Of a stretch of DNA of 64,000 bases, positions 16,950 through 26,235 are shown in pieces (position 1 is the first letter of the stretch; every line of letters begins with the position of its first letter). Source of the stretch: CBDDLD01 sp965230605 (lineage in GTDB: Bacteria > Bacteroidota > Bacteroidia > Flavobacteriales > Flavobacteriaceae); NCBI GenBank assembly GCA_965230605.1, contig CBDDLD010000004.1:310001-374000 (forward strand), in the 5' to 3' direction. The notes under the pieces are model-generated. The model ran no database searches. It was not told where the DNA came from and saw only the letters and a list, made by a program, of their open reading frames with translations. The translations under genes were made by a program, and so were the position numbers.

Positions 16950-18088
16950 ATCTTACACAAAATTTCGGCAGCTTGTTTTAAAGTATCATCGGTTTTGGCA
17001 AAACAGAACCGCAACACTTTGTCATCCTTATTATTGTCGTTAAATACAGATAATGGAATAGATGCTATGCCATAATCCTTTGTAAGACGCTTTGCAAAAT
17101 CTACATCATATTCATCTGTAATATCCGAATAGTCTAAGACTTGAAAATAAGTACCTTTTGAAGGCTTAATTTTAAACCTTGATCCAGAAATTAAATCGAG
17201 AAACATGTCTCGTTTTTTATTAAAAAACTCAGGTAAGCCTATATATGTATAGGGATCTTTCATGTAATCAGCTATTCCTTTTTGAGAAGGATGATGTACA
17301 GAAAACACATTAAATTGATGTACTTTTCTAAACTCGTCCATTAAGTGTTCAGGAGCACAACAATAACCAATTTTCCAGCCCGTATTATGAAATGTTTTTC
17401 CAAATGAAGCCGTAATAAAGCTCTGCACTTTTAGATGTTCAAACTTACAAGCACTATGATGGACTTCATTATCGTATATAAGATGCTCATAGACTTCATC
17501 ACTAAGCACAATAATATCAGAATCCTTCACTAAAGTTTCTAGTTTTTTCATATCAGCGTTTGACCATATTGTTCCGCTAGGGTTATGAGGTGTGTTTATA
17601 ATGATCATTTTAGTTCTATCAGATATCTTTGAAGCAACTTCTTCCCAATCAACTGTATAATCAGGAGCAGAAAGCTGAATAGCTATGGTTTTACCACCAT
17701 TAACTTCGATGGCAGGTTGGTAGCAATCATATGCAGGTTTAAAAATGATGACTTCATCATTGGGCTTTACAAATGCAGATATAATAGTATAAATCGCTTG
17801 AGTAGCACCCGCAGTAATAGTAATCTCTGTTTCAGGGTTATAAGTACTATGGTATAAATTCTCAATTTTATCAGCTATAACTTGCCTTAACTCCATATTA
17901 CCTGCCATGGGCGCATATTGGTTAAAACCATTTTCCATAGCTTTATTGACCAATTGAATAAGTTTAGAATCACTTTCGTAATTAGGAAATCCTTGCGATA
18001 AGTTAATAGCGTTATGTGTTTTTGCCAAGGCACTCATAACCGTAAAAATGGTAGTACCAACATTAGGAAGTTTTGAAGAAAAATTCAT
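16946..18088 (-). CDS. Methionine-type PLP aminotransferase (YbdL-like)
   Basis: A 380-residue fold-type I class I/II aminotransferase. The PLP lysine is in SFGKTFHNTGWKIGY. Other family marks are NLSQGFPNYE, QYAPMAGNMELR, ITAGATQAIY, NTPHNPSGTIW and LSDEVYEHLIYD. The Asn-containing QYAPM and FNTGWK-type motifs point to the methionine/kynurenine aminotransferase subgroup that includes E. coli YbdL. It would convert methionine and its keto acid, likely with glutamine as amino donor. It fits with the omega-amidase downstream on the same strand. Length is normal. Confidence 0.92.
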   Translation of the reverse strand: MNFSSKLPNVGTTIFTVMSALAKTHNAINLSQGFPNYESDSKLIQLVNKAMENGFNQYAPMAGNMELRQVIADKIENLYHSTYNPETEITITAGATQAIYTIISAFVKPNDEVIIFKPAYDCYQPAIEVNGGKTIAIQLSAPDYTVDWEEVASKISDRTKMIIINTPHNPSGTIWSNADMKKLETLVKDSDIIVLSDEVYEHLIYDNEVHHSACKFEHLKVQSFITASFGKTFHNTGWKIGYCCAPEHLMDEFRKVHQFNVFSVHHPSQKGIADYMKDPYTYIGLPEFFNKKRDMFLDLISGSRFKIKPSKGTYFQVLDYSDITDEYDVDFAKRLTKDYGIASIPLSVFNDNNKDDKVLRFCFAKTDDTLKQAAEILCKI

Positions 18089-18286
18089 GTTTTAAAAATA
18101 CAATTCTTTAAACCATAATTAAAAATAGTATTAGTTCTAAATTGATAAATCTTTATGAAAATGTTAATTCAATTAATTTAAATAGGACTTTGAAGTGAAT
18201 AATAATAATATCATAAAAGTGTATTAAAGCAATTAGATGATGCATTAAGTTATTTAGTGGTAATTAACTAAATCAAACCAAGTATT

Positions 18287-21100
18287 ATGAAAAAGCTCTG
18301 CACTTTTGTCATTTTTACAATCTTGCTAGGGAACTTCGGGTTTTCACAAGAAGGTAATATTCAAGGAGTTATAATTGACGAACAAGGATTAAAAATCCCT
18401 TATGCATCCATCACAATAGAAAGTCTTAAGAAGGGGGCGGTTTCTGACGCCGATGGAAAGTTTTTATTATTATCTGTTGCTACAGGAACACAAACACTTA
18501 AAGTTGAATATTTAGGCTATGCCGACCAAGAAATGTCGGTAGAGGTCAAAGATGGTGAAACTACAAAAGTTACCATCACTTTAGTATCTCAGGCTGAAGA
18601 GTTGGACGGTGTTATCCTTACAGGCTACGGTGGCGGACAAGCTAGAGCCCTGAATACTCAAAAGAATAAGCAGAATATCACAAATATTGTATCTACAGAT
18701 CAAATTGGTAAGTTCCCCGATGCCAATATCGGAGATGCTGTAAAGCGAATTCCAGGAATCACAATGCAGGTAGATCAAGGTGAAGCTCGTAATGTTATTA
18801 TCAGAGGATTAGCACCACAGTTGAACTCTGTGACTTTAAACGGATCTAGAATTCCGTCAGCTGAAGGTGATAATAGAAATATTCAGATGGATTTAATTCC
18901 TTCTGACATGATTCAATTAATTGAAGTAAACAAAGCTGTTACACCAGATATGGATGCAGATGCACTAGGGGGATCTGTAAATTTAGTAACAAGAACAGCG
19001 CCGGAAGGATTTAGGTTATCTGCGACCTTAGGTTCTGGTGTAAACTTTATTACTGATAGACGTTTATTAAACGGATCTTTCATTTTAGGAGATAGAACAA
19101 AGGACAAGAAGTTTGGTTGGATGGTTGCTGCATCTATTTATGATAATGATTTTGGTTCAGATAATATTGAAGCAGAATGGACTGATGAATTCGAATTTTT
19201 TAACGGGACGGATGTTGAAGAGGCAGATGTTAACCCTTATACGAATGTGTTTGAACAAAGAACATATATCATTCAACGTGTACGTCGTAGCTTTTCTGCA
19301 AACTTCGACTATCAAATAAACAACAATAATAATATCTATTTGAAGACGATGTATAACTGGAGAGACGATAGAGAAAATCGTTTCAGATTAGAGCATGAGA
19401 TTCTAGATGGGGAGGATATCAATATAGGAGACTTCTTTATTTCTGAAGATGGAACACCAATTCGATTCCCTGTAGAAGTAAAACGTCAAACAAAAGGTGG
19501 TATTGATAATGACAGAAATCAAAACACGCGTTTAGAAGATCAGCGTATGCAGAACTATAGTTTAGGCGGAGATCACCTTTTTGGTAATGTAAAACTAGAT
19601 TGGATGGCCTCATACGCTAAAGCTTCCGAAGAACGTTTAGATGAGCGCTATGCAGAATACGAATCAGAATACATCATATTTAATGATGCTTCAGACCCGG
19701 AGTTCCCATTATTTAGACCTATAGACACAGATTTTGCAAATGACTTATCAAACTTTGAATTTGGAGAAATCACTAATGAAACTCAATACACTGAAGAAGA
19801 AGATATGAACGTGTTTGCTAATGTTCAATTTCCTTCTGATTTCTTTGGAAAAGGAGATGGTTTTGTAAAAGTTGGGGTTAGAGGTCGTTTTAAAAACAAG
19901 ATCAGAGATAATAACTTTTTTGAATTCGATTTAGAAGATGCGTTTCCTACATTGGCATCAGCGCCAAATAGAGATTATTCAGATCCAGACTATTTAGCAG
20001 GGAGCGAGTATCAGGCTGGCTTTTTCGCTGATCCAGAATGGTTAGGTAGCCTTAACCTAACTAACGGAGAGTCTGTGCCGGATGAATTTCTAAGAGCTAA
20101 TTTTGATGTTGAAGAAAATGTATTTGCTGCTTATGCAATGACCAATCAACAGCTAACGGATAAGTTGAGCCTCTTGTTTGGAGTAAGATTAGAGAATACC
20201 AATGTAACAGCTACAGGTAATCAGATTGAAGATGAAGAAAATGTTGTAGGGCAAATCACAGATGAAAGTTCATATACCAATGTGATGCCGGGTGCTCACT
20301 TTAAATACGATTTAAATAACAGAACGGTATTACGATTTGCATGGACAAATACACTTGCCAGACCTAACTATGAAGACTTAGTGCCATCTGTAGATGTAGT
20401 TTCTGCTGATGAAGAAATCTTTTTAGGAAATCCAGATTTAGAACCGACGACATCTATGAACTTCGATTTAATGGCCGAGTATTATTTTCAGAGTGTTGGT
20501 ATACTTTCTGGAGGGGTGTTTTATAAAGATATTCAGGATTTCATCTATGTGTTCCAATTTGAAGATGGAGCAACAGGTTTTGATACATTTCAGCCGCAAA
20601 ACGGGGATAATGCTTCTATCTTCGGTGCTGAAATTGCGTTCCAACGTCAGTTAGATTTCTTACCGGGATTTGCTAAGAATTTTAGTTTATACCTTAATTA
20701 TACATATTTAACGTCTAGCACAGATGGTGTTAGAAATGAGGATGGAGACGAAAGAAACGATCTAGATCTGCCGGGAACAGCACCTAATATGTTTAATGCG
20801 TCATTAGCTTATAATGACAATAAGTTTAATATTCGTTTATCTATCAATTACTCGGATGCCTACATTGATGAAATAGGAGGCAATTCTTTTGAAGATAGAT
20901 ACTACGATGAACAATTCTTAATGGACTTTAATGCCAGTTATGCTATTACACCTAATTTAAGAGTGTATGCAGACTTAAACAATATTACAGATCAACCATT
21001 ACGCTTTTTTCAAGGTGTGAGTAATAGAACTCAGCAAGCCGAGTTTTATGGTAGACGATTAAGTTTTGGATTGAAGTATGATCTATTTAACAAGAAGTAA
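18287..21100 (+). CDS. TonB-dependent receptor with carboxypeptidase-like N-terminal domain (phytase-linked)
   Basis: A 937-residue outer-membrane transporter. In order it has a signal peptide (cleavage near NFGFSQ), a CarboxypepD_reg-like beta-sandwich (about 22-105, NIQGVIIDEQGLKIPYAS to VTITLVSQ), a plug domain (about 125-235, DANIGDAVKRIPGI, RNVIIRGL, VNKAVTPDMDADALGG) and a 22-strand-type barrel ending in GRRLSFGLKYDL. It imports a ligand across the outer membrane using TonB energy. The beta-propeller phytase gene starts inside its 3' end (23-base overlap), so the ligand may be phytate or a phytate breakdown product; that is inference. The upstream 198 bases hold no clear TAnnTTTG box. 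Confidence 0.93.
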   Translation: MKKLCTFVIFTILLGNFGFSQEGNIQGVIIDEQGLKIPYASITIESLKKGAVSDADGKFLLLSVATGTQTLKVEYLGYADQEMSVEVKDGETTKVTITLVSQAEELDGVILTGYGGGQARALNTQKNKQNITNIVSTDQIGKFPDANIGDAVKRIPGITMQVDQGEARNVIIRGLAPQLNSVTLNGSRIPSAEGDNRNIQMDLIPSDMIQLIEVNKAVTPDMDADALGGSVNLVTRTAPEGFRLSATLGSGVNFITDRRLLNGSFILGDRTKDKKFGWMVAASIYDNDFGSDNIEAEWTDEFEFFNGTDVEEADVNPYTNVFEQRTYIIQRVRRSFSANFDYQINNNNNIYLKTMYNWRDDRENRFRLEHEILDGEDINIGDFFISEDGTPIRFPVEVKRQTKGGIDNDRNQNTRLEDQRMQNYSLGGDHLFGNVKLDWMASYAKASEERLDERYAEYESEYIIFNDASDPEFPLFRPIDTDFANDLSNFEFGEITNETQYTEEEDMNVFANVQFPSDFFGKGDGFVKVGVRGRFKNKIRDNNFFEFDLEDAFPTLASAPNRDYSDPDYLAGSEYQAGFFADPEWLGSLNLTNGESVPDEFLRANFDVEENVFAAYAMTNQQLTDKLSLLFGVRLENTNVTATGNQIEDEENVVGQITDESSYTNVMPGAHFKYDLNNRTVLRFAWTNTLARPNYEDLVPSVDVVSADEEIFLGNPDLEPTTSMNFDLMAEYYFQSVGILSGGVFYKDIQDFIYVFQFEDGATGFDTFQPQNGDNASIFGAEIAFQRQLDFLPGFAKNFSLYLNYTYLTSSTDGVRNEDGDERNDLDLPGTAPNMFNASLAYNDNKFNIRLSINYSDAYIDEIGGNSFEDRYYDEQFLMDFNASYAITPNLRVYADLNNITDQPLRFFQGVSNRTQQAEFYGRRLSFGLKYDLFNKK

Positions 21101-22118
21101 GCGTTATTTTATTTGTGGGGTATATCTGGTTTTGGCCATACTAGTTTCTTGTGGTCAAAGACTACCGGAGATAAGTCCAAAGCTTATCACTGAAAAAACA
21201 CCTCACGATACAGATGATCCTGCTATTTGGATTAATCCTGAAGATGCAGCTAAGAGTATTGTATTTGGAACTGATAAGGATGAGGTCAATGGTGGCGTTT
21301 ATGCATTTGATCTTCAAGGTAAAATCATAGAAGAAAAATCCATAACCGGAGTTAGCTACCCAAATAATGTAGATATAGCCTATGGGTTTAAACTAAATGA
21401 TTCCATTTCTGTAGATGTAATGCTTTTTACAGAAAGAGAAAAGAACCAGATTAGGATGTTTTCTGTACCCGATGTACAACCTTTAGACAATGGTGGTTTT
21501 CCTGTTTTTGAAGATGATACAGATTTACAAAACAGACGCCCAATGGGCATTGCACTTTACAAAGATGATCATACATCTGAGTTATATGCTATAGTAAGCA
21601 GAAAGATTGGACCTAAACAAAACTATCTATATCAGTATAAAATAGTTTCCGATAGTATAGGAGTACATGCAGAGCAGGTGAGAAAGTTTGGAGCTTTTAG
21701 CGGCGTTAAGGAGATTGAAGCAATTGTTGTAGATAATGAATTGGGGTTTGTGTATTATTCAGATGAAATGAATTGTATCCGAAAGTATTATGCAAATCCG
21801 GCCAAAGGCGATGATGAATTATCGTGTTTTGGAGGCGAACATTTTAAAGAAGATATTGAAGGTATTGCCATAGCAAAAACTGGGAATGATTCCGGGTTTT
21901 TAATTGTATCTAATCAACAGGCAAATAGCTTTAATATATTTGATAGAAGTAGTAATAAGTTTATTAAAGAGATCAATTTGGGAACTACTGAAACTGATGG
22001 ATGTGATGTTACGACCTTACCATTAGGAGACGTATTCCCAAATGGGTTGTTTGTATCTATGAACGATGCCCGAGATTTCTATTTTCACGATTTAGGAAGC
22101 CTTAATCTAAAAGATTAA
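21078..22118 (+). CDS. phy: Beta-propeller phytase (3-phytase), lipoprotein
   Basis: A 346-residue lipoprotein with a signal peptide ending in LVSC (Cys25). The two family signatures are present: DTDDPAIW (residues 44-51) and NNVDIAYGF, which carry calcium-binding residues. Further propeller motifs include FEDDTDLQNRRPMGIALY, KEIEAIVVDNE, DIEGIAIAKTG and ETDGCDVT. Beta-propeller phytases release phosphate from calcium-phytate outside the cell. The ATG at 21078 lies within the receptor gene, giving a 23-base overlap and likely translational coupling. Surface display of the enzyme next to its receptor would make a phosphate-scavenging unit. A terminator follows. Confidence 0.93.
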   Translation: MIYLTRSKRYFICGVYLVLAILVSCGQRLPEISPKLITEKTPHDTDDPAIWINPEDAAKSIVFGTDKDEVNGGVYAFDLQGKIIEEKSITGVSYPNNVDIAYGFKLNDSISVDVMLFTEREKNQIRMFSVPDVQPLDNGGFPVFEDDTDLQNRRPMGIALYKDDHTSELYAIVSRKIGPKQNYLYQYKIVSDSIGVHAEQVRKFGAFSGVKEIEAIVVDNELGFVYYSDEMNCIRKYYANPAKGDDELSCFGGEHFKEDIEGIAIAKTGNDSGFLIVSNQQANSFNIFDRSSNKFIKEINLGTTETDGCDVTTLPLGDVFPNGLFVSMNDARDFYFHDLGSLNLKD

Positions 22119-22142
22119 CTTCATAATTTTTAAGTTGAATGG

Positions 22143-22169
22143 ACCCTCTCTAGAAATAGAGAGGGTTTT
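22143..22169 (+). terminator. Intrinsic terminator after the phytase gene
   Basis: A perfect 10-bp stem (ACCCTCTCTA / TAGAGAGGGT) with a GAAA tetraloop is followed by TTTT. It ends the receptor-phytase transcript. Confidence 0.9.
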
Positions 22170-22213
22170 CACTTTAGAGATACTAATAATGTTAAAGATA
22201 CGTTGGTTTTAAT

Positions 22214-22984
22214 ATGAAAAGAATTTTTCTGTGCTTTATATGTATTAGTTTATTTGCTAGTGTATCGAAACCTGTGAAAGAGATAAAAACGATTCATGTT
22301 TTCGTTGCACTTTGTGATAATGAAAATCAAGGGATAGTTCCGGTTCCATCAAAATTAGGTAATGGTCAAAACCCGAAAAACAATTTGTATTGGGGTGCTT
22401 TATATGGCGTAAAAACCTACTTTAAAAGAAGTAAAGACTGGGATTTTATAAAGACTATAAAATCAGAAAACCCAAAAATCTTAGAACGTGTGTTATTTAA
22501 ACATAAAACGTCTAATACATACTTATTAGCCGATGCTTATGATGGGCGATTCATTAAAAAGACAACAATAGATTTTCTAGAGGCTACCGCAGGTCATAAT
22601 TTAGTAAAGGTGGTTCACAACGATATAGAATTAAACTTTGGCGGACAATCTCAGCTTATATCCTATGTGGGTCATGATGGACTCATGGAGTTTAATGTCG
22701 ATGGAAATTTTGAGCCTAAAAACCAAAAGAAACGAGATGCTATTATTCTAGCATGTATTAGTAAAGACTATTTTGAGCCGTATTTAAATAAAACAAAAGC
22801 GAATCCTTTAGTATGGTCAACAGGATTAATGTCGCCGGAAGCTTATACGCTAAAATCTGCTATTGATGGCTGGATAGATGGAGAATCTCCTAATCAAATT
22901 GCAGAACGTGCCGCAAAGGCCTATCATAAATATCAAAAGTGTGGTCTAAGAGGTGCTCGAAAACTATTAGTGAGTTCCAATTAA
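22214..22984 (+). CDS. Secreted protein of unknown function, possible clan CD peptidase-like fold
   Basis: A 256-residue protein with a signal peptide (MKRIFLCFICISLFASVS). I do not recognise an established family. A hydrophobic strand followed by an acidic turn (TIHVFVALCDN, 26-36) is followed by NLYWGALYGVKTYF. Two later segments resemble the catalytic His and Cys strands of caspase/gingipain-type (clan CD) peptidases: LISYVGHDG (His154) and RDAIILACIS (Cys181). The His-Cys spacing of 27 residues is shorter than usual and the residue after His is Asp, not Gly, so this is tentative. It follows the phytase terminator and so is probably a separate transcript. It is convergent with the next gene, with a 1-base gap. 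Confidence 0.7.
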   Translation: MKRIFLCFICISLFASVSKPVKEIKTIHVFVALCDNENQGIVPVPSKLGNGQNPKNNLYWGALYGVKTYFKRSKDWDFIKTIKSENPKILERVLFKHKTSNTYLLADAYDGRFIKKTTIDFLEATAGHNLVKVVHNDIELNFGGQSQLISYVGHDGLMEFNVDGNFEPKNQKKRDAIILACISKDYFEPYLNKTKANPLVWSTGLMSPEAYTLKSAIDGWIDGESPNQIAERAAKAYHKYQKCGLRGARKLLVSSN

Positions 22985-22985
22985 C

Positions 22986-23525
22986 TTATTTATCTAATAT
23001 ATCTCTTACGATTTTTAAATGATGATTGGTGTGAACTTCAATAAAACGAATGCTTTGTGATTTATCTAATTGCCCAAATACCGGGTGGTCAAAATTAGAG
23101 TTTTCATCTAATTGTTTCAATTTTTCTATGTTCCGTTTTGCTTCATCTATTTGGGCGAAAATAGATTCGGTATCTATAACTTCAGGAGGTCTCACAATGC
23201 TTGGAGATTGAGCCCTTCCTCTTGGAATATAACCGGCAGTTAAAGACATTATTCGCATTGCATTAATAGACTGGTCATAGGCATTTGGATCTGAAGCTTC
23301 TAAAGCATCAGTAATTCTATTTATAGTTTTTAGCATATGGTCTAACTGCCATGCAATGTCAACTTTAGACACGGTAGTATTTTTTTTATCTCGATCTTCA
23401 ATATGTTCTTCAATACTTGATATCAACGGGAGTAGTATCTCTGGGTTATGTGCGTTCATTTTATATTTTGAATATATGATTAGAGCCAAAATAAAAACGA
23501 TTATAACTAAAAGTCTTTTTTTCAT
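22986..23525 (-). CDS. DUF1569/DinB-like membrane-anchored protein
   Basis: A 179-residue protein with one N-terminal hydrophobic helix (about residues 4-20) acting as signal or anchor. The remaining part has the DinB-superfamily pattern of DUF1569: KVDIAWQLDHMLKTIN near the start and the characteristic DHPVFGQLDKSQSIRFIEVHTNHHLKIVRDIL at the C-terminus, with three spaced His residues able to bind a metal. DinB-like proteins are four-helix bundles, several of them thiol or metal-dependent transferases. No specific reaction can be given. It is transcribed toward the unknown secreted protein. Confidence 0.75.
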   Translation of the reverse strand: MKKRLLVIIVFILALIIYSKYKMNAHNPEILLPLISSIEEHIEDRDKKNTTVSKVDIAWQLDHMLKTINRITDALEASDPNAYDQSINAMRIMSLTAGYIPRGRAQSPSIVRPPEVIDTESIFAQIDEAKRNIEKLKQLDENSNFDHPVFGQLDKSQSIRFIEVHTNHHLKIVRDILDK

Positions 23526-23540
23526 AATTAATTAGTTTAA

Positions 23541-23572
23541 AAAGCCCTTATAATTATGTGCATAAGGGCTTT
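23541..23572 (-). terminator. Intrinsic terminator after the TonB receptor gene at 23.6-26.0 kb
   Basis: An 11-bp perfect stem (AAAGCCCTTAT / ATAAGGGCTTT) with a 10-base loop. On the minus strand it ends in a T-run and lies 21 bases past the receptor stop and 15 bases before the DUF1569-like gene. Confidence 0.85.
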
Positions 23573-23593
23573 AATTTCAGCTATCAATCAACC

Positions 23594-25975
23594 TTAAAAC
23601 TGAAATCTGTATCCTATATCTGGAAATAATCCTATTTGGTCTATTTGATCTACATTGTTTGTTAATCGATTATAACGTCTTACAAAAACATTTTCTCTAT
23701 TGGTCAAGTTTTGAATGTCTACATAGAATTGATGTGATTGTTTTTTACGCTTGCTATTAAGTTTAAAACCAAACTTTAAATCCCATCTAAAATAATCGTC
23801 GTATTGTTTGCTAAAAGCTATGTCTTCTTGTAACACTTCAAAACCAGATGCTCTAGAAGCCTCTATGTCTACTGGAGTAAAGTAGCGCCCTCCTGCAAAA
23901 GTGACTCTTGTGTCAAAAAATATAGTATTGCGCCGGTCTTTTCCTACTGAAAATTCTCTTCCCGTTAAAAAATTAATTACATAACCATTATTGAATGGCG
24001 AATTTCGCTCTATGCCATCACTTCCTTCATATTTACTCTCAAAAATAGAAGTAGTTAAAAGGCCATAGTAACCTTTACTAAAGAATTTTTCTATGGTGAT
24101 CTCTATCCCTTGATTAAAACCGACACCCTCATTTACTAAGGATACACGATCATTATCAAAATCGAAATCTGTGCCTTCGGTCAAGGAAGAATAGCTTGAA
24201 GAGAAAGACTCTACTGCGGCATTACTGATATCTTGGTAATAAACTTCAAACTTAGCTCTCCAGCTTTTAGCGATCTTAATATCATAACCTATGACATAAT
24301 GGATGCTTTTTACAAAGTCAAGATCTGCATTGGTTTGTATTAATTCACCATTAACATCTTCATTGAGAAACAGTAATGGTAAGGGGACATTTTGATGATG
24401 TATGCCAAAGCCAAAATTTAAATTGTGTTTTGAGGCTATTTTATAGTTTAATGCTGCCCTTGGTTCTATAACAAACTGTTCATTTAGTGAACTGTATTGT
24501 GAATGTAGCCCAGCATTAACAGTAATTTTTTCAGTTAACCTTAATTGACTTTGAAAATAGGGCTGAATTAAACTGAAACTATCATCGATGTCTCTAAATG
24601 TGAAAAGATCAGGGTCACCATCATTATTATTATCTGGTTGTTCCTCCCTGTCTTTTAACGATGATTGTATCCCAAAATTTTCATAAAGGAAACCTGCTCT
24701 TAGTGTGATTTTGTTATTTAACTTAGAATTAAATAGTGTAGAGAAAGTGAAACGATTTTGCGTGTCATCAACCTCTGTATATCTAATAATACGTTCTTGT
24801 GGCGTGTCTTTATCTATAAACCTGTCTGATTCGAAATTATTGGTTGATCTAGATATCCCAATAGACGATTTTAGGTAACTACTTTCACCAACACTTATGC
24901 GGTGATTTAAACCAATAACGCCAAAGCCTGAGTTTACAAAAGCATTTTCGTCTTCAGCAGAAAACAAATCGTCTTCATCGATATCATCTCCAAGAAATTC
25001 AATATCTGAGTCTCCCAAGATTCCGAATAAAGATAAAGTTCCAAACTTGCCGGTTCCAAAATCGATATTAAAAGACACATCATTATAATTTGGTGTGGCT
25101 GAGGTTCCCCCAGCACCAACACCTAATAGTCCAACTAACGAGTATCTTGCTGCGATTAAAAATGAACCCTGCTTTTTCCCAAGTGGCCCTTCTGCCATAG
25201 CCTCTACTCCTGTAAAAGCTCCCGTTTGAAACGTAAATTCATAATCATCGATATTTCCTTTTCTAAATCCAAGATCAAAAACACCTCCTAAAGCATTCCC
25301 GTATTCAGATGGAAAAGCAGAAGTTAGAAAATCTGAGTTTTTGAGCATGTTTGTATTTAGAGCTGAAACAGGACCACCGGTAGTCCCAAATGTTGAATAA
25401 TGATTTGGACTTGGAATTGGAATTCCTTCTAATCGCCATAGTAAACCTGTAGGCGAGTTACCACGTATAACAATATCATTTCTACTATCATCTGGTGCTG
25501 AAACTCCGGCAAAATTTGCAGCCAATCGTCCCACATCGCTTCGGCCTCCAGAAAAACGATTTACTTCCTCTAAACTAAATTGACGCGCAGAAACTGTAGC
25601 CAATTTATTTATTGATCGATCTTTGTTAGTTTCATTAGATAAAATGACAGCATCTAACTGATCAAATGATTCAATAAGATTGATATTTACTACAGCATCT
25701 TTACCAGATGTCACTACGATATTTGGAATAGTAATAGTTTCAAAACCAATGTAGCTTATACGTATAGATTGACGTCCAACAGGGATGTTATCTAACCTAA
25801 AATACCCATTGTCATCAGTTGTAACTCCTGTTGGTTTTTCAGTGTCTAAAAGTTCTACTGTTGCACCTATTAAAGGAATTTCTGATTGTTTATCTAAGAC
25901 TCGCCCTTTTATAATACCCGTTTGAGCTGTGATAGAATAGCTAAATAAAAAAAGGAGAAGTGCAATATGTTTCAT
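23594..25975 (-). CDS. TonB-dependent receptor with carboxypeptidase-like N-terminal domain
   Basis: A 793-residue outer-membrane transporter. It has a signal peptide (cleavage near SITAQ), a CarboxypepD_reg-like domain (about 20-110, IIKGRVLDKQSEIPLIGATV), a plug (about 130-240, RSDVGRLAANFAGVSAPDDSRNDIVIRGNSPTG written here only in part) and a barrel ending in IGYRFQF. The ligand is unknown. A LytS/LytTR sensor-regulator pair is encoded divergently across a 260-base gap, and could regulate it. Its plug contains FDLGFRKGNIDDYEF, a segment I recall from Bacteroidota receptors of unknown specificity. Confidence 0.92.
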   Translation of the reverse strand: MKHIALLLFLFSYSITAQTGIIKGRVLDKQSEIPLIGATVELLDTEKPTGVTTDDNGYFRLDNIPVGRQSIRISYIGFETITIPNIVVTSGKDAVVNINLIESFDQLDAVILSNETNKDRSINKLATVSARQFSLEEVNRFSGGRSDVGRLAANFAGVSAPDDSRNDIVIRGNSPTGLLWRLEGIPIPSPNHYSTFGTTGGPVSALNTNMLKNSDFLTSAFPSEYGNALGGVFDLGFRKGNIDDYEFTFQTGAFTGVEAMAEGPLGKKQGSFLIAARYSLVGLLGVGAGGTSATPNYNDVSFNIDFGTGKFGTLSLFGILGDSDIEFLGDDIDEDDLFSAEDENAFVNSGFGVIGLNHRISVGESSYLKSSIGISRSTNNFESDRFIDKDTPQERIIRYTEVDDTQNRFTFSTLFNSKLNNKITLRAGFLYENFGIQSSLKDREEQPDNNNDGDPDLFTFRDIDDSFSLIQPYFQSQLRLTEKITVNAGLHSQYSSLNEQFVIEPRAALNYKIASKHNLNFGFGIHHQNVPLPLLFLNEDVNGELIQTNADLDFVKSIHYVIGYDIKIAKSWRAKFEVYYQDISNAAVESFSSSYSSLTEGTDFDFDNDRVSLVNEGVGFNQGIEITIEKFFSKGYYGLLTTSIFESKYEGSDGIERNSPFNNGYVINFLTGREFSVGKDRRNTIFFDTRVTFAGGRYFTPVDIEASRASGFEVLQEDIAFSKQYDDYFRWDLKFGFKLNSKRKKQSHQFYVDIQNLTNRENVFVRRYNRLTNNVDQIDQIGLFPDIGYRFQF

Positions 25976-26235
25976 GATGTGGCTTAGTTTATTTACTCAA
26001 AGGTTATATATTAAAAACATGTAATGAATTAGTAATTCTTGAGTTGTAGATTTTTACTTTGGGAGTGACTTTATATATGTTGAATTGAGAAATGAGTTAA
26101 AAAATGAGCAATTACGACTTAACTCATACTTAAGTCAATTCATTGGAAATAATGACAATTTAACTAGGCTTGTAATAACCTTAGATAAGGGTTGTGTATA
26201 TTTAAACTTATTTATAGGAGATAAAAAATTAAAAA

